Below, piece after piece: positions 35,245 through 44,535 of a stretch of DNA of 44,535 nucleotides. Below the pieces are notes generated by a model. It saw only the letters and a program-made list of their open reading frames with translations, made no database searches and was not told the origin of the DNA. The DNA is taken from positions 1 through 44,535 of the forward strand of contig NW_004085905.1 of assembly GCF_000220395.1 (NCBI RefSeq), in the 5' to 3' direction. The translations under genes were made by a program, and so were the position numbers. Position 1 is the first letter of the stretch; each line of letters opens with the position of its first letter. This DNA comes from Ichthyophthirius multifiliis. Lineage: Eukaryota; Ciliophora; Oligohymenophorea; Hymenostomatida.

Positions 35245-36383
35245 ATATTTTTGTTTTATTTATTAAAATAAAAGTAAATAGAGTTCAAAAATAATTTATT
35301 TATTATTTTAATTTTATATTTGAATATAAATTATCTTTTATATTTTTTCAAAAAAATTTTATAGTATTTTTTTACATAAAAAAATAAGTTTAAAATTTAT
35401 ATTTAGTTTTTGTTATTTTTATTTATTTTTGAATAAATTATTTTATGTAAACATATAAAAAATTAAATTTTATATAAAATAATTTATTATAATTATATTA
35501 CTATATTATTTATTTTAATTTATATATAATTTATTTAATTTTTTACTAATAAATATATATTATTTTCATTTAATTTTTAAATTATAAATATATTATTAAA
35601 ATATTAATCAAATATTTTTATTTATAAATATTTCTATATTAGTATATTTATTTTAAAAAATATTTAAATTGTATTTATTTTTAAGTATTTTATAATTCTT
35701 TCAACAGATCTACTATTTATTTATTTAATTATTTTATATATAAGAACATAAAATATATTTTAATAATAATATAAATAATTTATATCAATCATTTTAAAGT
35801 CTTCCACTTTATCTTTTAATTTTTTTAATTAATTCTTTATTTATATCCTAATTATAAATGATTATTCTATTAAATGTCATTTTAATAAAACTATTAAAAT
35901 TTTAGAAAATCTAATATTACATGTGCTTAAAATATGGGCATATATTAAAATAAAGTTAAATAAAAAATTTTAATTTAAAAAATTTGTATTAAATATTTTA
36001 AACTAAAACAAAATAGTAATAAATATAAATTCCATTTATAAAAAAATAATTTATTATTCCATTTTTAAAAAATTAAAATTTATATATATAGAAAATAAAT
36101 ATTATTTTTAAATATATATTATATATTTAACATTATAAAAATTAATAATTTATTCATTTTTTTTATAATTAATCTTTTATTCAATTCAATTTTATTATTT
36201 AAATCAAAAATTTATTTAAACGTTTTATTATTGCATTTAATAAGTAAAGTTTCTTTATTTATAATAATTAAGAATAAGTTATAATCAAAAAACTTTTTCA
36301 AATTATATAAGTATTAACAAAAGAAAAGAAAAAAAATATAAATAAAAAATTTAATTTATAAAAAGCAAAGGAAAAGAGAAAAA
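35245..36383. other. Divergent AT-rich intergenic region
   Basis: It lies between the polymerase start and the two-TM protein start, so both promoters are expected here. The sequence is almost entirely A+T with no recognisable motif, gene or array. Confidence 0.65.
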
Positions 36384-38399
36384 ATGATAATCAAATTATT
36401 AAAAAAAATAGATATATATGGTCGAAAAGTAGAGCTAAGTTTTTAAGGAAAAGATATCTATAAAACTGCTTTTGGTGGTTTTTCTACCCTAATGTTAGTT
36501 GCTTTAACTATTTTAGGAATATTTTATTACGGAAAGGAAATAATAACTAAAGACTATCCTTAAGTAATAACAACTTAACGTCAAGTAGATCTAGGATAAA
36601 AAATAATATTTAATAAAAAAAACCTAATTATGTTTCTCGCAGTAGAAGACAAGAACAATAACGCATTTTACGATGACACTTATTTTGTTTTTGAGGGCGA
36701 AATGGAAACTAAGAATTTAGTTTTGAATAATCAAGGAATATATATAAATTAGCCTATAATAAAAAAGTTAACTTTTGAACCTTGTACAATCGATCATGTA
36801 GGAATCCCGGAAGTTTATAATTATTATAAAGCATTAAATGTCCCAAGTTATCATTGTTTTACAGATCCAGATGGCGAATCTTTATTTATGGAAGGAGATT
36901 ATGATGCCGAAAGGTATTCAAAGTTAAATATTTATATAAAAAAATGTAATACAGAAAGATAAGGTAAATGCAAAACAAATGACGAAATAGAATAAAAGCT
37001 TTAATTTTCATTTTTTTCTGCTTTTTTTCCTGATAAAGTAATTGATCCAACAAATCTTGATAATCCTTTTTAAATAAAAGGTAAAGACATATTTACTATC
37101 ATATCAACAAAATAGAGCAAATACATAAATCTTTATTTCACCAACTCCTATGTATAGACTGATACAGGGCCTTTTTATGAAATTTTAGATATTAAAAGAA
37201 ATTTTGTATTTGCGTAAATGACTGAGGCAACAATGTTTAGTGACAAAGATTTAATTGCAAAAGTTATTATTAGGCTTTAGAAGGATAAAGAAGATTTTAT
37301 GAGCAGAAAATATAAGACCATTCCCAATTTAATTGCTGAAGTAGGTGGTTTAGTTTCTATAGTGTAGTTAGTAGGGGCTATTATAAGTATGCCTTTTGCG
37401 AAATTAGATATGAATAAGACTATGGTGGATGAAATTTTCAATTTTGACACTACGAATGATGATGATGAGAATAATAATAACAATAACAAAGAAAAAAAAT
37501 CTAAAGAAATTGTGGAAAATGAACAGGAAATCCTTTAATCTTTAGAGACTTTTGATAACCGGAATTCTCCCGGAAAAGTTGTCGCTAAAGTTGCGAATAC
37601 TACTAAAAAAGTATTCGAGTGTATAAATTAAACAATACATTATTCTATGTAAGACTATTTATTTCATGTACTGTGTCCGAAAACAAAACGGATAAAATAA
37701 AAAAAGTAACTTATAGACAGAGGAATACAAAAAATAGATATAAAATTAGACGTAATGTATATCCTTAATAAATTGTTGGAAATAGATAAATTAAAAACTA
37801 TACTTTTAGACGAAGATTAATATAAGCTTTTTGAATATTTACCTAAACCACTTATTAAGAATGAAACTAAAGAAGAAGAAGAACTTAGAATAAATAATAA
37901 TTTATATTAGGAGCCTTATTCACTTAGTATTAAAGGTATTTTGGCTTATTAGGGCTTTATGAATATTTATAAGAAGAAAATGAAGTCTTAGGCTGATTTA
38001 AAACTAATTAAATTTATAAATCCTTAAGTGGCTTAGTTATGTGAGAAATAATTGAAAAAAAGTAAATAGATTATGAAAAAAAGCACTATTTAGTAAGAAA
38101 TCGATGGTTAATTGTAAAATTTGAATAATAGTTAAGGAATTAGTGAAACTTAGTAACAAAAAAAAAGCCTGAAATATGATGGGGGCTAAAAAGATTAAAT
38201 AAGGATAGAATCAAGGGAAAATAATATTTAATAAGAAGGTAATTAAGATATTGCGTTTATGTCGGATAGTTAGTTATGTTTTGATAAAATGTCAGGAGAT
38301 GTGGTTTCACCATAGCCTAAAAATGCTTCTAATGTACTGACAAAATATTAAACTATTCCTGCTTTTAATATTAAAATGATTGATTAATAAAAAAAATGA
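36384..38399 (+). CDS. Two-pass ciliate membrane protein, function unknown
   Basis: 671 residues, single exon, clean frame. A short cytosolic start (MIIKLLKKIDIYGRKVELSF) leads to a first membrane helix at about 29-51 (TLMLVALTILGIFYYGKEII). A large domain of about 260 residues follows with Cys residues in NVPSYHCFTD and KKCNTERQGKCKTND, then a second helix at about 313-338 (NLIAEVGGLVSIVQLVGAII). The remaining 330 residues are charged and Asn/Gln/Lys-rich, probably cytosolic. I recognise the layout as a type seen repeatedly among putative transmembrane proteins in Tetrahymena-like ciliates; no biochemical role is established to my knowledge. The likely topology is both ends inside with an extracytosolic loop between helices. 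Confidence 0.8.
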
Positions 38400-40307
38400 A
38401 TATATATTTATTATTTATTATATTAATAGGAAATTACATATTATTATTATTATTATTTTCTATTAAATTTATATATATTATAATATATATACATTTTTTT
38501 TAATTAAAAATAAATTAATCAAATATTAATGTGTTTTAATTTAAAAGTTGCTGTTTTCTCTTAATTATTTAACGTATTTACGATTATTTTATTTTTTTTT
38601 AAAAAAAAAAGGTAAGAAATTTAATATATTTTTTTTTAAAAAAAAAATAATGTTAAAATATAATATTATAAAATTTATTATTTTCTATTTTTTTTTAAAT
38701 TTTAAATTTTCGAAATTTAAATTTATTTTCAAATATTTTTCAAAAATTCTAGGTAATAAAATATTTATTTTCTTTTTTGGCTTATTTATTACTATTATAT
38801 TTATTTTTTATAAGTTAATCATATAACCGTTTAGTTAAATAATTAATAAAATTATGTCTTATATATGAATTATTAATTATTATATTCTTCAATATTTTAT
38901 AAACTATTTTTTTAATATTTTTTATTTTTTAATTAATTTAATATTTTTATTATTTATAAATTCATAAATATCAATTTTATATAAAATTATTTAGTATATT
39001 CTTATTTTAACTAAATTTTGAATAAAAGTTGAAAGGATCAGATATTCATTATTAAAATTATTTCTAATAATATCGATGTGATTTACATTAAGAGAAGAAA
39101 AAAAAATATTTATTTGTAGTTTTAATCAAAGCATATTCCAAAATATTATATTTAGAAATATATTTTTTTTCATATTATTTAAATTAAATCATTTTTATAG
39201 TTTTTATTATTTTTTTCTAATAAATTTTAAAAATTAAATAATTAAAATTATTTTTATTTATGTAAATTTACTTTTAATATAAATGTCTTTCTAAAATTAT
39301 AATTTATAGAAGTTTATAAATTTACTTTTTTATATTTTTCAAGTATTTATTATTATATAGTTAATTATATAATCATCCCTTATATTATAGTTATATATTT
39401 TCTAGTATTCTTTTATTATTATTATTTACATATTATTCAATTTTTTAATTTGATTAAATCTATATATTTTATATATTAAATTATTCTTTTCTTATTAATA
39501 CTTTATAAATAATTAAATAAATTTAAATTATTTTTTGTCTTTTATTTAATATTAGCATTTTTGTTACTTATATTATTATTTTAATTAGAAAATTTTTCTT
39601 ATACGAAGCTAACGGTTTTATGATTCCTCTTGAAATTATTAATGTTTTTATATTTATTTTTCATTAGTAATTAAAATATTAATAGATTAAGTTTTTCTTT
39701 ATTTATTTTTCAAAATCTCATAAAGCTGTTTTTACTATTTTACTACTTATTTTAAAATCTATTGCAAATGTATCAGAATTCAGTATTGGTGAAGTTTTTA
39801 TATTTAATATTTGATAAGAAAAATTAGATATTTAAATTAATTAAACTTAGAAATTTATAGTATTCGAATGAAAGTTAATAATATTAACTTTAATCAAATT
39901 AATAGAGATAATATTATTAAAATTTATAATAAAATAAATTGTCTAGAAAAATTAATAAATAAATAAAAATTAATTAAAAAATAAAAAAATAATTATATTA
40001 AATAAAACTAATAAATAAAATAAAAAATATTATTAATTTATGTAATAAATAAAATAAAATAAAGATTATAAAAATTTAATTAAACAATTTTAAATATTTA
40101 AATTTGTTTAATAGATAAAAACCAATAAAAAAATGAAAATATAAAGCTTAAAAAGTAATATTAATTTAAAGCATTTATATTATTGAAAATATAGTTATGA
40201 AATTTAAATAAGTATTATATTTTTGAAATTAATTATTTATTATCATCTATTTTATAAAAATAATTTAAATAGTAATAAATAAAACTAAAAATATTTTATA
40301 TTAGTTT
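38400..40307. other. AT-rich intergenic region
   Basis: Convergent interval. The frame over 38548-38826, rich in Phe, Lys and Ile, is translated poly-T/poly-A sequence and I do not call it a gene. The slightly less AT-rich patch at 39590-39790 has TGA in each likely frame. Nothing else seen. Confidence 0.65.
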
Positions 40308-41982
40308 TCATTCTTTAACCCATTCTTCATTATCTGAAGACTAATAATTGAATTCATTTTATATAATAGTATTTCCCCCAATCCATGATTTACTTTCTTA
40401 AATGTTATTTTATTAGTTTACATCGCCAAAAAATTATTAATTTAGTTTTTATATTTTATTATTTAACGTTTCATTATTTAGTGTTTTAACTTTTGCTTTT
40501 TTAATTAATTTATCGTTCTAAATTTTAGTGTTTGCAATAATTTTATTTTTATATGTTTTTATCGTTGATTTTTATAAATTTCTATTTTAACTTTTATTAT
40601 TAATATTTTAACAAGCTTTATTTTCGTTTTCATTTAATTTTTACTTTTTATTGTTTTTTAAAGCTCCTTATTAATTTTCTATTTTAAATAATCATATAAA
40701 TATTAGAAAAAAAAAAAAAACCTTATTATCTTCTAATCTATAATAATTCATTAAATATAATATAAAGCAATTTATTTTTAGAATAACCATAAATATATTA
40801 ATCTTTAATTTTTGTTAAAATTCTGGAAAATTTTGTAAAAACTCTTTTGTTGAAATTCCATTAAATATATCTGTCCCATCTTCATTTAATCTTATAAATT
40901 ACATTAATTCATCTAATTTATTTTCTATTCTCATTTAATATTCTTAAAATCCAATTTAATTTTTAATAGTTTTTATTTCTTCTAATTATTATAATAATTA
41001 TTAAATAATGTTTATATCGTTGTTATTATTTTATTAAATTTATATAGATGTTTTTTAAGTAATAAAGTTTTATGATAACTATTATAACTTTTATTATGGC
41101 TGTATATTTTATTATTAATATTAATTTAATGCTTCTTCTATCAATTTTTCCATATCATTTTAATCAATCATATTATTTAATTAATATTAATCTTAATCAA
41201 AGTTTAATTAACTGCTTTCTTAAATTATTTTTATTAAATTTTCAAAACTTGCATTCTTTAAAAAAAAAATATGTTTTTTGATTTAATAAAAAAATTACCT
41301 ATTAATTAAATACTTAAGATTAATAATATGATTTTTTCTAAGGACTTGCATTCTCTTATTTAATTTTCTACTATTAATTTATTTTTTAGAAATTAGTAAA
41401 TATTTCGTTTGCTAAAGGACGCAAATATTCTATAATAGATTGTCCTTATTATTATTGATTTTCATTAGATGATAATTTAAAGATTTTCTTATGTTAATCT
41501 TACAATAAATTAAGTTTACTAAATTTAGGAAAACACTTAGAATTGTCAAATAAATTAAGATGTTATTAATCAAGTTAATTATGACATTCATTATTTTTGT
41601 TTTTATCATTTAAACTTTAAATTTAGTCTATACTTAGGTTTTCTAATTATTGATTTAAAAATTAATATTTATTATTATTGTTTTATTTATTTTAATGATT
41701 TTAATTTAATTTATAAAAATCAAATACTTTAATTAATTATTAATTTTGATCGTCAATATCTCTATCAAAGTAATTTTAATCAATGTATGTGCAATTCGTT
41801 TTGTTATCTTATTATTATTGTTCTAATTTTTTTATTAAATTAAAATCAAATGATTATTATTAAAATTATTTTTTTATTTTTTTTAATTTCTCTTTTTCTT
41901 AATTTTATGTATTTTTTATTATTTTTTATGATTATTCAATCATCTCCATAATTGATTATTTATATTTTTAAATAGGTTCCTT

Positions 41983-42031
<49 letters not shown>

Positions 42032-42529
42032 AATATTTTTTTTTTTCAATACCTAAAATTTCTAAATCTCTAATATATTGTTTTCATTTAAATTAATTTC
42101 TGCATATTCTTGGATTAAAGGCTTTGCTATTTCAACTAATAATAAAAAAATTAATTTATGTTATCTTTATTTAATTTACATACTCATTTTTTTTTCTTTT
42201 TATGTAAAATTAAATTTACCATAATTTCTATTTTTTGTTTACTTTTAATCTTCTGTTTATTTTATTATTTGCTGTGAAATTGTATTAAAATCAACTATAT
42301 TATCCTCTTTGTTATTAACATCTTTTAAAATACTATTATTAATATTATTTGTTAAAGGTATGCATTATTAATTGATTGAAATATCTTCAATATTTTAACT
42401 TTTATTAATATTGAAATTAATATGCTTTTCTAAATTAGATAATTTATTTAATTTTTCGTTTCTATAAGTTCCATCTGTACTAAAAATAAATTTATAATAA
42501 AATAATTAAATTACTTTTTCTTAGTTCAT
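40308..42529 (-). CDS. Gln/Asn-rich protein, unrecognised, five exons
   Basis: About 675 residues reading leftwards. Proposed introns, all short GT..AG: 42514-42480, 42052-41980, 41298-41256, 40721-40679. Recognisable non-repetitive pieces are LLLVEIAKPLIQEYAEINLN, GQSIIEYLRPLANEIFTNFQ, MRIENKLDELMQFIRLNEDG, FLQNFPEFQQ and a C-terminal acidic end SDNEEWVKE (TGA 40310-40308). Between them lie long Gln/Asn/Lys tracts. One missing base in the T5 run at about 40816-40820 is needed to join EFQQK to DQYIYGYSKNK, and the first exon (MNQE...) joins only with a one-base correction, so the start at 42529 is provisional. No domain or family is recognised; helical, scaffold-like composition only. This is the last gene before the telomere, about 1.9 kb away. 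Confidence 0.6.
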
Positions 42530-44376
42530 TATAGTTATTCCATATATTAGGTTTTTATATCATTTTTTTTAGAATAAAATATATTTTAACAATAATATTA
42601 TAAAATAAAATAATTATTTAATAAAAATAAATAATTATATGATAATATTAATTTATTATATCTAAAAAACTCTATATATATATATATATATATATAAATA
42701 TATATTTATATTTATTTATAAATATATATATAAATATTTAAATTAAAATAAAATTCTTAAATAGTTTTAATTATATTATACCTATAATTTAATTATTTTA
42801 ATATCTAGTATTAAATTTTCGTATTTCAATAATTAATTTTAGTTGATATACAAATTATTTTAGATTAGATAATTTTAAATATTAGATATATATAAATTAT
42901 ATATAATTATAATATTTTAAATTTTTAAAAAATAATTTTTATATTATTGTTCTAAAAGATTTATTAAATAAAAAAAATCTTCTTAATTAATTAAATTTAT
43001 TTTACTTTTCAAATTGAATAAAAAACTATAATATAATTTTTTAAATGTAAAAAATAAAAAATATTTAAAATTTAATTTTAATAATATATTTATTTTAATT
43101 ATCAATTCTATTATAAAAAATTATTATTATTATATATATAAAAAAACATTTATAAAAAAATAATTGATTTAAATTTAAAAATAAATATATATATATATTT
43201 ATTTTTATTATATATTTATTCTATTATTTTTTATAATATTTACTTAAATCTACAATTTGATTTATTTCTTTTATAAAATTTAATTTAAAGTATTTTTATA
43301 AAATTTAAAATAATTATAATTAAAAGCGTTGTAAATGTATACTTTTGTTTTTGTATCTCGTTAAAAAATATTTTGAAAATTTATTCTATTTGGATTTTAA
43401 AATATGTTTCTTTCTACAAATTAAATAGCAAAAATTTGAATTTCTTGAAAATTGATTATATTTCTGAATTCTCTTGTTTTCAAAAACGGGTAATATATAG
43501 TCTAATTATTTCAATATGGTCAAAATATTATTTTTATTTTTATAGTTTAATAAAAATTATATTAAAATTTTTTAAAAACTATAATAAAATTTATTAATGG
43601 GGACTATTTTTTTAAATAAATGTTTTGATATATGTTTTATATGATTTATTTAAATATGCTATTGTTTATTGATTTTGAATTATTAAATAAATATATATTT
43701 ATATATTTATATACAAAAAATTTTTAATATAAAATAAAATATATTAATTTAGGTATGCAATTTGTTTTACAACATATTCAGAAAGATCTTATCAAGAAAC
43801 CTTAAAATATTATATTAAATTTTTAAAAATGATAATATAATTTTAAAATATTGATTAAAAAAAAAATATTCAAAGATATGATAAGATTTTTTCAAACACA
43901 AATTATAAAAGATTTTTTTATGTAATATTTATATATAATATTTTATAATAAATTTTTTAATTTAATATAAATTAAATTATATTTTTATTTTTTATAAAAT
44001 ATTTATATTTATATTAATATATTTATTTTGTTCAGAAAAATTATACATATTATTTTAACATATATAATTTATTTTTTATAAAATAGTTTTATATTAATTA
44101 TATATATTTTATTTTTTATTTTTAATTAAAAATATATTTTTTATTATTTATTTTATTTTTATTTTTCTTATAAATATATATTATATATTTTAATAACGAA
44201 TATATTTTTATATTTAAATATTATTTTTTCTAAAATAATGCAAATATTATTAGAAGACATTAGAATAATTTTTGTTTATAAATAAAATTATTTTTAAAAT
44301 TATATAAATATTATTGAAAGTTATTAAAATTAAAAAAAAAAAAAATATATATATAAATTTATAATCTTTTTTATAT
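42530..44376. other. Subtelomeric AT-rich region
   Basis: No gene recognised. The region has (TA)n/TTTA arrays at 42670-42740 and 43160-43210. A frame at 43373-43597 lies in slightly more complex sequence but has no gene-like features. A 25-codon frame at 43755-43832 (MQFVLQHIQKDLIKKPQNII) has codons less AT-biased than its surroundings but is too short to call. Confidence 0.6.
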
Positions 44377-44430
44377 GATTTAATGTCTAATTCTGTTAAA
44401 TTTGATTTGATGTCTAGTTCGGTTAAGGTT
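44377..44430. repeat. Imperfect direct repeat abutting the telomere
   Basis: Copy 1 is 44377-44402 and copy 2 is 44404-44430. They share GATTT-ATGTCTA-TTC-GTTAA; copy 2 differs by substitutions to G at four sites and one extra G, and runs directly into the telomeric repeats. Confidence 0.75.
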
Positions 44431-44535
44431 GGGGGTTGGGGTTGGGGTTGGGGTTGGGGTTGGGGTTGGGGTTGGGGTTGGGGTTGGGGTTGGGGTTGGG
44501 GTTGGGGTTGGGGTTGGGGTTGGGGTTGGGGGGCC
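44431..44535 (+). repeat. Macronuclear telomere, (GGGGTT)n
   Basis: One GGGGGTT unit is followed by 15 exact GGGGTT units (44438-44527). The G-rich strand runs 5' to 3' toward the right end, the orientation expected of a chromosome right end. The unit is the one used by Tetrahymena and Ichthyophthirius. The last eight bases, GGGGGGCC, do not fit the repeat and are probably trimmed adaptor or assembly residue. Confidence 0.97.

Noticed and set aside
38548-38826. Phe/Lys/Ile-rich ORF
   Set aside because: It is made of T and A runs in an intergenic region, with no motif and no rise in G+C.
41072-41281. Plus-strand hydrophobic ORF
   Set aside because: It is antisense to the Q/N-rich gene, where GAT/TAA/AAT codons on the minus strand give Ile/Leu/Asn on the plus strand.
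43373-43597. Subtelomeric 74-codon ORF
   Set aside because: Sequence complexity is slightly above background but there is no recognisable domain, signal or conserved motif.

Overview
The window looks like the right-hand end of a macronuclear chromosome from an oligohymenophorean ciliate. A tract of GGGGTT repeats (telomere type of Tetrahymena and Ichthyophthirius) ends the sequence at 44431-44535. Genes only read through if TAA and TAG are glutamine and TGA is the sole stop; conserved Gln positions in DNA polymerase A and eEF1B-gamma are TAA/TAG codons. The extreme A+T content (intergenic stretches often near 90 %) and short GT..AG introns fit Ichthyophthirius multifiliis better than Tetrahymena, but the species is an inference. 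A standard-code translation breaks almost every gene into shadows.

Layout, left to right: hybrid histidine kinase (+, 275-3197); AT-rich gap; CDPK-like kinase (+, 5760-7262); AT-rich gap; CFAP210-like ciliary protein (-, 8597-10197); WD40-like protein (-, 10382-12004); head-to-head with it a coiled-coil/poly-Asn protein (+, 12121-14251); EF-hand protein (+, 14374-15473); DRC10-like nexin-dynein regulatory protein (+, 15678-17274); peroxin-7 (+, 17475-18498); leucine-rich-repeat protein (+, 18870-20433); Rieske sterol C7-desaturase, DES7 type (-, 20617-21996); FAAH-type amidase (+, 22698-24587); a tentative membrane protein (+, 24730-25479); TPR protein of FKBP/AIP co-chaperone type (+, 26519-27764); eEF1B-gamma (-, 29489-30732); organellar family-A DNA polymerase (-, 32049-35244); two-TM ciliate membrane protein (+, 36384-38399); Q/N-rich unknown protein (-, 40308-42529); subtelomere and telomere.

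The genes do not form one pathway. The 8.6-20.4 kb block is gene-dense and holds at least two axonemal proteins (CFAP210, DRC10). The metabolic genes (PEX7, sterol desaturase, amidase) suggest peroxisomal PTS2 import and modification of acquired sterols and lipid amides.

About half the genes need one or two single-base corrections, nearly all in A or T runs and mostly missing bases, including in the housekeeping gene eEF1B-gamma. I read these as homopolymer errors in the assembly, not pseudogenes or programmed frameshifts. No mobile element, CRISPR array, rRNA or tRNA was seen. I did not find a convincing undescribed system; the most useful leads are the unannotated membrane-protein ORF, the changed catalytic neighbourhoods in the amidase and kinase, and the odd structure beside the telomere.
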